This document shows positions 8,424 through 14,220 of a DNA stretch of 16,863 bases, piece by piece (the stretch's first letter is position 1; each line of letters opens with the position of its first letter). The notes beneath the pieces were generated by a model. It searched no databases. It worked only from the letters and a program-made list of their open reading frames with translations, and had not been told where the DNA came from. Origin of the DNA: JANOXC01 sp031418215 (GTDB lineage: Bacteria; Bacteroidota; Bacteroidia; AKYH767-A; OLB10); NCBI GenBank assembly GCA_031418215.1, contig JANOXC010000184.1, positions 1-16,863 of the forward strand. Reading direction: 5' to 3'. Position numbers and translations under genes: made by a program.

Positions 8424-8939
8424 TTAAAATGAAGGAAGTTTATACAAAGCCTGCTTTAACTTCCCTATTTCCTTGATAACTTCCTTGGTAATATTAGGCG
8501 AATCCCATTTTACATTTTGAAGAATGGCCGGTTCAAAATAATTCATGCCCAGTAAATATAATCCTCCGTGTTTTTTTGGCCCGATACAAAATTCTATAAT
8601 CTTTAAGCAACTGAAAGCTTCCAAAAAGTGTTTTGTTTCCAAAAACAGCAAGTCTCCATCAACAAGAATTACTTTCCGGAACCCCGCTTCAAATGCACGT
8701 GCAAATGCAATTTGTTTCTGTCCGGAAGAATCCACTTCATCCACAAGAAATTTTTGATCTCGCTGCATCCATTCAATTGAATCATCAATCTTCTCCTGGT
8801 AATATATATGTTTTGTACAGGATAATGAATTTGAAATACTTAAAATGTGATTGACCTGCTCCTGAAAAGAGGTTAGTGGAGCATCATTTTTCTTTAGAAA
8901 TATGATCAGGCAACACCACTTTTCCAGGTAATCATTCAT
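8424..8939 (-). CDS. Divergent DUF2064/TIGR04282-like GT-A glycosyltransferase, possibly degenerate
   Basis: The 171-residue protein resembles the DUF2064 (TIGR04282) nucleotide-diphospho-sugar transferase fold. It has FARAFEAGFRKVILVDGD at 79-96, where the family has a GSDCP-type metal site, then IGPKKHGGLYLLG at 119-131 (family IGPAxDGGYYLLG), and VKWDSPN at 143-149. It departs from the family at the N-terminus, where the usual VKTRL nucleotide-binding motif is missing (KNDAPLTSFQEQV instead). At the C-terminus the usual aspartate-rich ending is absent, and the protein is short (about 200 residues would be normal). It may bind a sugar nucleotide weakly or have lost catalysis. Its ATG overlaps the stop of the phosphorylase gene in an ATGA arrangement, so translation is probably coupled. 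The family call is by motif only. Confidence 0.7.
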   Translation of the reverse strand: MNDYLEKWCCLIIFLKKNDAPLTSFQEQVNHILSISNSLSCTKHIYYQEKIDDSIEWMQRDQKFLVDEVDSSGQKQIAFARAFEAGFRKVILVDGDLLFLETKHFLEAFSCLKIIEFCIGPKKHGGLYLLGMNYFEPAILQNVKWDSPNITKEVIKEIGKLKQALYKLPSF

Positions 8940-9745
8940 ATTGCACCAACAAGCTCTTTATACAAATTACTTAACAAAGCATCCGACTGCTGCGCCACTG
9001 CAATGATATCAGCAATATTTACAGCAGCAAGATTATCAGGATCACATTCGTCGGTTAAAACAGAAACAGCACAACACTGCAAGCCCATGTGAGCTGCTGC
9101 AATTACTTCAGGTACAGTTGACATTCCAACAGCATCTGCACCAATCCGTCGAATGTAACGATACTCAGCACGAGTCTCCAGCATTGGTCCGGGAACAGCT
9201 GCATAAATACCTTTGCACAGATTCAATTTTTGTCTTGCGCCAATCTGAAACAACAGATCATTTAACGCTTTGCTGTATGGGCAGCTCATATCAGGAAAAC
9301 GTGTGCCGAGCCTTTCTTCATTCGGTCCGATCAATGGATTACCGGGTTGAAGATTGATATGATCGTCCAACACCATGAGCATTCCTTTTTTAAATTCAGG
9401 ATTTACAGCACCGGCAGCATTTGACAACAATATATATTGAATGCCCAGCAATTTCATTACATTGATTGGGAATACTACTTGTTGAAAAGTGTACCCTTCA
9501 TAATAATGAAAACGGCCTTGCATGACTAAAACTTTTTTCCCGGAAAGCGTACCATAAATTAATTTTCCGACATGGGACTCAACTGTTGAAAGTGGAAAAT
9601 ATGGTATATCGCTGTAGCTGATCTCCTGTTCAATTTTTATTTCATTGACCAATTTACCCAGACCTGTTCCTAAAACAATTCCTATTTGCGGTTGCAGCCC
9701 TTTCTGAATGAGAAAATCGGCTGCTGCTGTAATTTGTGAAAACAT
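8936..9745 (-). CDS. punA: Class I (trimeric) purine nucleoside phosphorylase
   Basis: The enzyme cleaves purine (deoxy)nucleosides with phosphate to a base and (deoxy)ribose-1-phosphate, in salvage. Motifs of the trimeric class are clear (numbering from the TTG three codons upstream): LGTGLG at 28-33, H61 in TVESHVGKL, MQGRFHYYEGY around H83, SNAAGAVNP at 111-119, PGPMLETRAEYR with E193, and GADAVGMSTVPE with M211. The base-recognition position equivalent to human Asn243 is an aspartate here (LTDECDPDN, D235). The frame can open at a TTG at 9754, but that codon lies inside the promoter box, so I choose the ATG at 9743-9745, giving 269 residues. The next gene overlaps by 4 nt. Confidence 0.93.
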   Translation of the reverse strand: MFSQITAAADFLIQKGLQPQIGIVLGTGLGKLVNEIKIEQEISYSDIPYFPLSTVESHVGKLIYGTLSGKKVLVMQGRFHYYEGYTFQQVVFPINVMKLLGIQYILLSNAAGAVNPEFKKGMLMVLDDHINLQPGNPLIGPNEERLGTRFPDMSCPYSKALNDLLFQIGARQKLNLCKGIYAAVPGPMLETRAEYRYIRRIGADAVGMSTVPEVIAAAHMGLQCCAVSVLTDECDPDNLAAVNIADIIAVAQQSDALLSNLYKELVGAI

Positions 9746-9751
9746 ATCAGC

Positions 9752-9783
9752 CAAAAATAAGCAATAAATTACTCAGGGAACAA
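9752..9783 (-). promoter_or_regulatory. punA promoter, TTG-N21-TATTTTTG
   Basis: On the minus strand TTG (9783-9781) is followed after 21 nt by TATTTTTG (9759-9752), a full match to the Bacteroidota consensus. The punA ATG begins 6 nt later, again predicting a leaderless or nearly leaderless transcript. The geometry is the same as at rsgA. It also decides the start codon of the gene. Confidence 0.78.
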
Positions 9784-9936
9784 GACTAATGAATGATGTG
9801 CTTGAATGCTCATCAGTAAAAATTTACACTGAAAGAATTGCGAGCGTATGTGGGATATATGACATAACTAATAATTAGTAAGCCAATAAAAGGTCAACCG
9901 CGCAATTCATCCATTATTAAAATATTACAACCATCC

Positions 9937-11730
9937 CTAGAAGCAGTAATTTCCGGCTTCGCATAATTCCTTAGCAATCCTTCTTCTTGCTTCTTTGGTA
10001 TTTACCGGGGTGTATTTAGTAAAGCGCTTTAAACCCATTGCCATCATTCGCTGTTCATCGCCTTCTGACATACAATTAACAGCAGTCTTTCCATTGACTT
10101 GCAAACGATTCATGGCATCATTGATAAACACCTGGAGAATATCCAATTGAACAGCGGCCGCTTCCTTTCCTTTCATTGAAACCAATTGCTCCACCCTTAA
10201 TAAAACAGATTCAGCGAGGTAGGTATCAATCATCATATCAGCAATGTTCATGATGATTTCCTGCTCCTTCGAAAGGGTCATCATAAATTTTTGTACGGCA
10301 GTACCGGCAACCATGAGGATGGCCTTTTTCATGTTTGCAATTGCTTTATGTTCTGCGGCAAATAGTGATTCATCACCATTGGAAAAATCAGGAACGGCCA
10401 TTAATTCCTTCTGTACATTTTGTGCAGGGCCCATCAAATCCAACTCTCCCTTCATCGCACGCTTCAAAATCATATCAACGGCTAGTAAGCGGTTGATTTC
10501 ATTTGTACCTTCAAAAATTCTGTTGATACGTGAGTCGCGGTATGCACGGTCCATAGGGAAGTCAGCTGAAAAACCATAACCACCAAAAATCTGAACACCT
10601 TCGTCTGTAACAAAATCCAAACACTCCGAACCTGCTACTTTCAACATCGCACATTCAACTGCATATTCTTCAGCAGCTCCTAAAACAGCTTTATTAAAAG
10701 GCATTCCTGCAGCTAATAATTGATTTTCTTTTGTATCAATAAGATGGCTTACACGATAAATCGCAGATTCCACAACATAAATATAAATAGCCTGTTCAGC
10801 CAGCTTATGTTTAATGGCACCGAATTTTGCAATTGGCAATTTAAACTGTTCCCTGGTATTGGCATAACCGATAGCAATGGAAGCAACCTGTTTTGCTCCA
10901 CCCAAAGCAGCCGCTGCAAGTTTAGCACGGCCAATGTTTAGAATATTAAATGCAATCAAATGTCCTTTACCAATTTCTCCTAACACATTTTCAACGGGCA
11001 CTTCACAATCAGAAAAAAACACTTGTCGTGTTGAGGATCCTTTAATTCCCATCTTATGTTCTTCTTCGCCAAGCGAAAGACCAACTGCACTCTTCTCAAC
11101 AATAAATCCGGTAAATTTATCTCCATCAACTTGCGCAAACACAATAAATAAATCTGCAAAGCCGGCATTGGTGATCCACATCTTCTGACCATTCAATATA
11201 TAATTTTTCTCATCGGCAGAAAAAACAGCTTTTGTTTTTGCAGCTAATGCATCAGAGCCTGAACCTGGCTCTGTAAGACAATAAGAAGCTTTCCACTCTC
11301 CTGTTGCCAGCTTTGGCAAGTATTTTTTCTTTTGAACGTCATTGCCAAAATATAAAATAGGCAAAGTTCCAATTCCTGTATGTGCTGCCATAGCAACACT
11401 GAATGAATGGCCTGCGCCCAATGTTTCCGTCATTAACATGGAAGTGATAAAATCTTTTCCAAAACCACCATATTCTTCAGGCACCGAGACCCCCAACAAA
11501 CCAAGCTCGCCGGCTTTATCCAGCAACGATGGCATTAGTCCGGGCTCCATTGCATCAATGCGATCTAAATTAGGATTCACATTTTGTACGAGAAATTCGT
11601 GGGCCATATCAGCCATCATTCGATGTTCTTCGGTAAACTGTTCCGGAATGAAATTATCATCAGGCGATGAGGTGCGGATAATAAATTCTCCACCTTTTAT
11701 TGTTGCGGAAGCTGTTGTTGTGTTTCCCAT
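9937..11730 (-). CDS. fadE: Acyl-CoA dehydrogenase, VLCAD/FadE type
   Basis: The 597-residue flavoprotein catalyses the first step of beta-oxidation, acyl-CoA to trans-2-enoyl-CoA. Visible are the FAD/substrate segment YCLTEPGSGSDA at 150-161, WITNAG at 185-190, the conserved NTREQF at 291-296, QIFGGYGF at 380-387, and the catalytic glutamate in IFEGTNEI (E407). About 170 residues extend beyond the normal acyl-CoA dehydrogenase fold, as in human VLCAD/ACAD9 and in Bacillus FadE (about 594 residues), so long-chain substrates are likely. On the minus strand it follows thiolase and the hydroxyacyl-CoA dehydrogenase, the fadN-fadA-fadE order, but it is separated from the thiolase by the REP/RAYT islet. 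No good promoter match is seen directly upstream; the closest, CACCTTTG near 11785-11792, has a mismatch. Confidence 0.93.
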   Translation of the reverse strand: MGNTTTASATIKGGEFIIRTSSPDDNFIPEQFTEEHRMMADMAHEFLVQNVNPNLDRIDAMEPGLMPSLLDKAGELGLLGVSVPEEYGGFGKDFITSMLMTETLGAGHSFSVAMAAHTGIGTLPILYFGNDVQKKKYLPKLATGEWKASYCLTEPGSGSDALAAKTKAVFSADEKNYILNGQKMWITNAGFADLFIVFAQVDGDKFTGFIVEKSAVGLSLGEEEHKMGIKGSSTRQVFFSDCEVPVENVLGEIGKGHLIAFNILNIGRAKLAAAALGGAKQVASIAIGYANTREQFKLPIAKFGAIKHKLAEQAIYIYVVESAIYRVSHLIDTKENQLLAAGMPFNKAVLGAAEEYAVECAMLKVAGSECLDFVTDEGVQIFGGYGFSADFPMDRAYRDSRINRIFEGTNEINRLLAVDMILKRAMKGELDLMGPAQNVQKELMAVPDFSNGDESLFAAEHKAIANMKKAILMVAGTAVQKFMMTLSKEQEIIMNIADMMIDTYLAESVLLRVEQLVSMKGKEAAAVQLDILQVFINDAMNRLQVNGKTAVNCMSEGDEQRMMAMGLKRFTKYTPVNTKEARRRIAKELCEAGNYCF

Positions 11731-11897
11731 AGCAAGATTTACTTTTATATTTTTTACGTTGAAAATGAAAAAAGGTTTACTACTACAAAGGTGGTGATGT
11801 TTAGGGTTAAAAAGAATGGAATGAAGCAGACTTTTTTTGATTTCTTTAAACCGATAAGAAATACTGTTTCATTGCGCATTTTCATTGTTTTAACTCT
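11731..11897. other. Gene-free leader of fadE, nothing recognised
   Basis: This 167-nt stretch separates the fadE start codon from the first hairpin of the REP array. I see no gene, RNA, convincing promoter or repeat. With the M1-M4 repeats it forms a 496-nt region without a gene, up to the RAYT start. Confidence 0.6.
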
Positions 11898-11946
11898 GGC
11901 TGGAAGCCTACTAATAGTTCAACACGCGAAGGAGTCCCGCGCTTAC
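11898..11946 (-). repeat. REP-like element M1
   Basis: Read on the minus strand it has GTAA (11946-11943), an imperfect first hairpin with CGCG arms (11925-11941), the linker GTTGAACTATTA, and a second hairpin GGCT/AGCC with a GGA loop on the plus strand (11898-11908). Its first hairpin is the least regular of the set. It is head-to-head with M2, 11 nt apart. Confidence 0.75.
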
Positions 11947-11957
11947 AGTTTAAAATT

Positions 11958-12008
11958 GTAGGTACGAGGTTCTGCCTCGTATCTAATTATTATCAGGCAT
12001 CTTGCCTG
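11958..12008 (+). repeat. REP-like element M2
   Basis: GTAG (11958-11961) adjoins a hairpin with arms TACGAGG/CCTCGTA (11963-11981). A short ATTATTA-type linker follows, then a second hairpin CAGGCA-TCT-TGCCTG (11994-12008). It is tail-to-tail with M3 across 21 nt. Confidence 0.85.
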
Positions 12009-12029
12009 AGCAACGCTTTCTGCAATGTC

Positions 12030-12078
12030 GGCCGGAGGCCTCTTAATAGTTCAACACGTGGCGGAGCCACGCGCTTAC
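12030..12078 (-). repeat. REP-like element M3
   Basis: On the minus strand GTAA (12078-12075) leads a perfect 6-bp stem CGTGGC/GCCACG closed by a 3-nt loop (12057-12071). The ACTATTA linker and the second hairpin GGCC-GGA-GGCC (12030-12040) follow. Its head faces M4 across an unusually long 85-nt gap. Confidence 0.85.
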
Positions 12079-12163
12079 AGAACGGATTTTATTAGATAGA
12101 AATCTATTGCTATTTGAAGCAACACATAATGGCCATAATTTTACCGACGGAATATAAAACACT

Positions 12164-12213
12164 TTAGGTGCGAGGCTCTGCCTCGTATCGTATTATTCAC
12201 AGGCCTCTGGCCT
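12164..12213 (+). repeat. REP-like element M4, in the leader of the RAYT gene
   Basis: The head tetranucleotide is TTAG rather than GTAG. The first hairpin pairs GCGAGGC with GCCTCGT around a TCT loop (12169-12187). The second is AGGCC-TCT-GGCCT (12201-12213). It ends 13 nt before the RAYT start codon. The 24 nt from AGGTGCGAGG to the end of hairpin one are identical to M6. Confidence 0.85.
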
Positions 12214-12226
12214 AATCTTAAAAATA

Positions 12227-12757
12227 ATGAGTGAAAAATATAAAATATATCACGGTGGACTTTTTTTTGTAACACTAACAATAGTTGGCTGGATGGATGT
12301 TTTTACCAGAAGAGTATACTGTGAAGAACTAATAAAAAATCTCAATTATTGTATTGATGAAAAAGGACTTCAAATATTTAGCTTTTGTATTATGCCAAGT
12401 CATCTTCACCTCATTGCAAAAACAGAAAATAAGTTGTTGGGAGCAGTATTAAGGGATTTTAAAAGCTATACGGCGAAAGAAATTATTAAAATGATAAAGG
12501 AGAACCCTAAGGAAAGCAGAACGGAATGGTTGCTATATATGTTTGAATTTTTTGTCAAATACAATAAACACAATGAAAAATATGCATTCTGGCAACAAAA
12601 TAATCATCCATTTGATTTGTTTACGAATAAAATGATTGATCAAAAAGTTGATTATATACATAATAATCCTGTTGTTGCAGGAATTGTTAACGAGCCTCAA
12701 AACTATATTTACTCAAGTGCGAACCCTTTTACAGAACTTAAACTTTCTTCACTTTAA
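12227..12757 (+). CDS. REP-associated tyrosine transposase (RAYT, IS200/IS605-like Y1 HUH)
   Basis: The 176-residue protein is a Y1 HUH single-strand DNA transposase of the RAYT type. The HUH pair is H59-L-H61 in MPSHLHLIAK. The family block FWQQNNHP is at 121-128, and VDYIHNNPVVAGIV at 141-154 holds the likely nucleophile Y143, followed by the usual NYIYSSA (159-165). RAYTs bind and cleave single-stranded REP hairpins with an adjacent GTRG-like tetranucleotide and are normally single-copy, vertically kept genes. The reading frame is intact with no frameshift. It starts 13 nt after M4 and stops 4 nt before M5, so repeats hug both ends. No promoter consensus is seen upstream. The gene is AT-rich and opposite in strand to the beta-oxidation genes. 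The exact catalytic tyrosine is inferred from motif position. Confidence 0.92.
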   Translation: MSEKYKIYHGGLFFVTLTIVGWMDVFTRRVYCEELIKNLNYCIDEKGLQIFSFCIMPSHLHLIAKTENKLLGAVLRDFKSYTAKEIIKMIKENPKESRTEWLLYMFEFFVKYNKHNEKYAFWQQNNHPFDLFTNKMIDQKVDYIHNNPVVAGIVNEPQNYIYSSANPFTELKLSSL

Positions 12758-12761
12758 GTCC

Positions 12762-12811
12762 GGCTGGAAGCCTCGTAATAGTTTAACACCCCGAGTACTC
12801 GGGGCGCTTAC
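12762..12811 (-). repeat. REP-like element M5
   Basis: On the minus strand GTAA (12811-12808) leads a perfect 16-nt palindrome, CCCCGAGTACTCGGGG (12789-12804). A linker with AACTATTA follows, then hairpin GGCT-GGA-AGCC (12762-12772). It begins 4 nt after the RAYT stop codon and may also act on the 3' end of that mRNA. It is head-to-head with M6 across 9 nt. Confidence 0.85.
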
Positions 12812-12820
12812 AGTTTATTT

Positions 12821-12871
12821 GTAGGTGCGAGGCTCTGCCTCGTATCCTATTATTAACAGGCATCTTGCCTG
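12821..12871 (+). repeat. REP-like element M6
   Basis: GTAG (12821-12824) directly precedes the hairpin GCGAGGC-TCT-GCCTCGT (12826-12844). CTATTATTAA and the second hairpin CAGGCA-TCT-TGCCTG (12857-12871) follow. It is the most canonical plus-orientation copy and is tail-to-tail with M7 across 20 nt. Confidence 0.88.
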
Positions 12872-12891
12872 AGAAACGTTTTTGAAATTTC

Positions 12892-12940
12892 GGCTGGAGG
12901 CCTCCAAATAGTTTAACACGTGGCGGAGCCATGTGCTTAC
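12892..12940 (-). repeat. REP-like element M7, next to the thiolase stop codon
   Basis: On the minus strand GTAA (12940-12937) leads an 8-bp stem, CACGTGGC/GCCATGTG, around a 3-nt loop (12917-12935, one G-T pair). The ACTATTT linker and hairpin GGCT-GGA-GGCC (12892-12902) follow. It lies 14 nt past the fadA stop, so its hairpins would form at once in the 3' part of the fadA transcript. Confidence 0.85.
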
Positions 12941-12954
12941 TAAATATATATATA

Positions 12955-14136
12955 TTAATTCAACCTTTCAAAAATACCGGCTGCTCCCTGACCGGATCCA
13001 ACGCACATGGTAACCATGCCGTATTTTTTGTTGCTGCGTTTTAATTCATTCATGATTTGCACAGTCAATTTACCGCCTGTACATCCCAATGGATGTCCCA
13101 AAGCAATTGCACCACCATTGACATTTACTTTTTCAGGATCCAACTCAAGCGTACGCATAACGGCCAGCGATTGTGAAGCAAAGGCTTCATTGAGTTCAAT
13201 CAAATCAATATCATTCAATTTTATTCCGGCACGCTTTACTGCTGCTGGTATTGCCTCAATGGGTCCAATTCCCATTACACGCGGCTCAACACCGGCAACT
13301 GCATAGGATACAAAACGTGCTTTGGGTTGTACATTTAGTTTTTTCAGCATCGTTTCTGAAACCACTATTACAAAAGCAGCACCATCACTTGTCTGAGAAG
13401 AGTTACCTGCTGTAACACTACCTCTTGCATCGAAAACAGGTTTAAGTGTTGCTAGTTTCTCGAGAGAAGTATCAGCTCGCGCACCTTCATCAGTATCAAT
13501 AATGATATTTCTTGTTTGTTTTTTTTCCTTTTCGTCAATATATATTTCTTCGAGCGGATACGGTATAATATCATCTTTAAAAAAGCCTTGCTGAATAGCG
13601 TTTACAGCTCGCAGATGCGACCGTAAAGCAAATGCATCCTGATCTTCCCTGCTTACTTTATAATCCTGAGCAACAGCTTCGGCAGTGAGTCCCATACCCC
13701 AATAATAATCAGGATTATTTTTCGCTACTTCATAATTTGGGACGATGCGCCATCCGCCGAATGGAATGGGCGACATACTTTCAACACCTCCTGCGATGAT
13801 GCAATCAGCCATTCCGGATTTTATTTTTGCAGCAGCTATTGCTATTGTTTCCAAACCTGAAGCACAATAACGATTCACTGTCATTCCAGGTACTTTCACT
13901 GTATCAAGCCCGATTAAAGAGATCATTCTTCCGATATTCAACCCTTGTTCTGCTTCAGGAGTTGCATTGCCTGCAATTACATCATCAACATCTTCTTTAT
14001 TAAGATTGGGAACACTGGCCACAAGGTGTTTTATAATAAAAGCAGCCAGGTCATCAGGTCTTGTAAACCTAAACTGGCCGCGCGGTGCTTTTCCAATTGC
14101 CGAACGAAAGCCGGCGATGATATATGCTTCGTTCAT
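12955..14136 (-). CDS. fadA: Acetyl-CoA C-acyltransferase (3-ketoacyl-CoA thiolase)
   Basis: The 393-residue enzyme performs the last step of beta-oxidation, cleaving 3-ketoacyl-CoA with CoA to acetyl-CoA and a shortened acyl-CoA. All thiolase active-site features are visible: nucleophile C91 in VNRYCASGLE, H348 in GGAIALGHPLGCTGG, and C378 in CVGSGQG. Length is normal. The gene follows the MORN-protein gene by 84 nt on the same strand and lies downstream of the dehydrogenase/hydratase, so it is probably part of that transcript. It is followed 14 nt later by the REP array. An AT-only run (12942-12955) abuts the stop codon. A biosynthetic acetoacetyl-CoA thiolase is an alternative, made less likely by the neighbours. 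Confidence 0.94.
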   Translation of the reverse strand: MNEAYIIAGFRSAIGKAPRGQFRFTRPDDLAAFIIKHLVASVPNLNKEDVDDVIAGNATPEAEQGLNIGRMISLIGLDTVKVPGMTVNRYCASGLETIAIAAAKIKSGMADCIIAGGVESMSPIPFGGWRIVPNYEVAKNNPDYYWGMGLTAEAVAQDYKVSREDQDAFALRSHLRAVNAIQQGFFKDDIIPYPLEEIYIDEKEKKQTRNIIIDTDEGARADTSLEKLATLKPVFDARGSVTAGNSSQTSDGAAFVIVVSETMLKKLNVQPKARFVSYAVAGVEPRVMGIGPIEAIPAAVKRAGIKLNDIDLIELNEAFASQSLAVMRTLELDPEKVNVNGGAIALGHPLGCTGGKLTVQIMNELKRSNKKYGMVTMCVGSGQGAAGIFERLN

Positions 14137-14220
14137 TTGCTAAATATTTTAAACAGGAAAATCTATGTAAAGAAGAATGAAAAAAAGAAATGATTTTATC
14201 CGGCAAAAAAAATAAATCAA

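Larger units (their letters stand above)
11898..12940 (+). mobile_element. REP/BIME-like islet with embedded RAYT gene
   Basis: This region holds seven copies (M1-M7) of a roughly 50-nt two-hairpin element in strictly alternating orientation, with a RAYT transposase gene between M4 and M5. The blocks M1-M2-M3 (11898-12078) and M5-M6-M7 (12762-12940) align end to end as a direct repeat of about 180 bp. The layout matches REP elements arranged as BIMEs with a resident RAYT. The islet lies between fadE and fadA, with its transposase on the opposite strand to both. Sequence and orientation are seen directly; the REP/BIME assignment rests on architecture and on the RAYT, not on a database match. 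Confidence 0.85.

Noticed and set aside
9867..9879. Inverted repeat ACTAAT-A-ATTAGT between punA and fadE
   Set aside because: It is short and AT-rich, not placed at a promoter, and within what chance would give.
11898..12940. CRISPR array
   Set aside because: The repeats alternate in orientation, contain two hairpins each, and are separated by 9-21 nt related spacers or a gene, not by unique spacers of constant length; no cas gene is present.
11898..12940. Ordinary IS200/IS605 insertion sequence with TnpB
   Set aside because: The transposase has RAYT motifs, there is no TnpB frame, and the flanks are REP-like mosaics, not single left and right end hairpins.
611..13545. Many ATATATA words across the window
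   Set aside because: Over a dozen occur, but many are coding (ATA-TAT-ATA for Ile-Tyr-Ile in propeller strands) and the DNA is AT-rich; without a genome-wide expectation I do not call it a signal.
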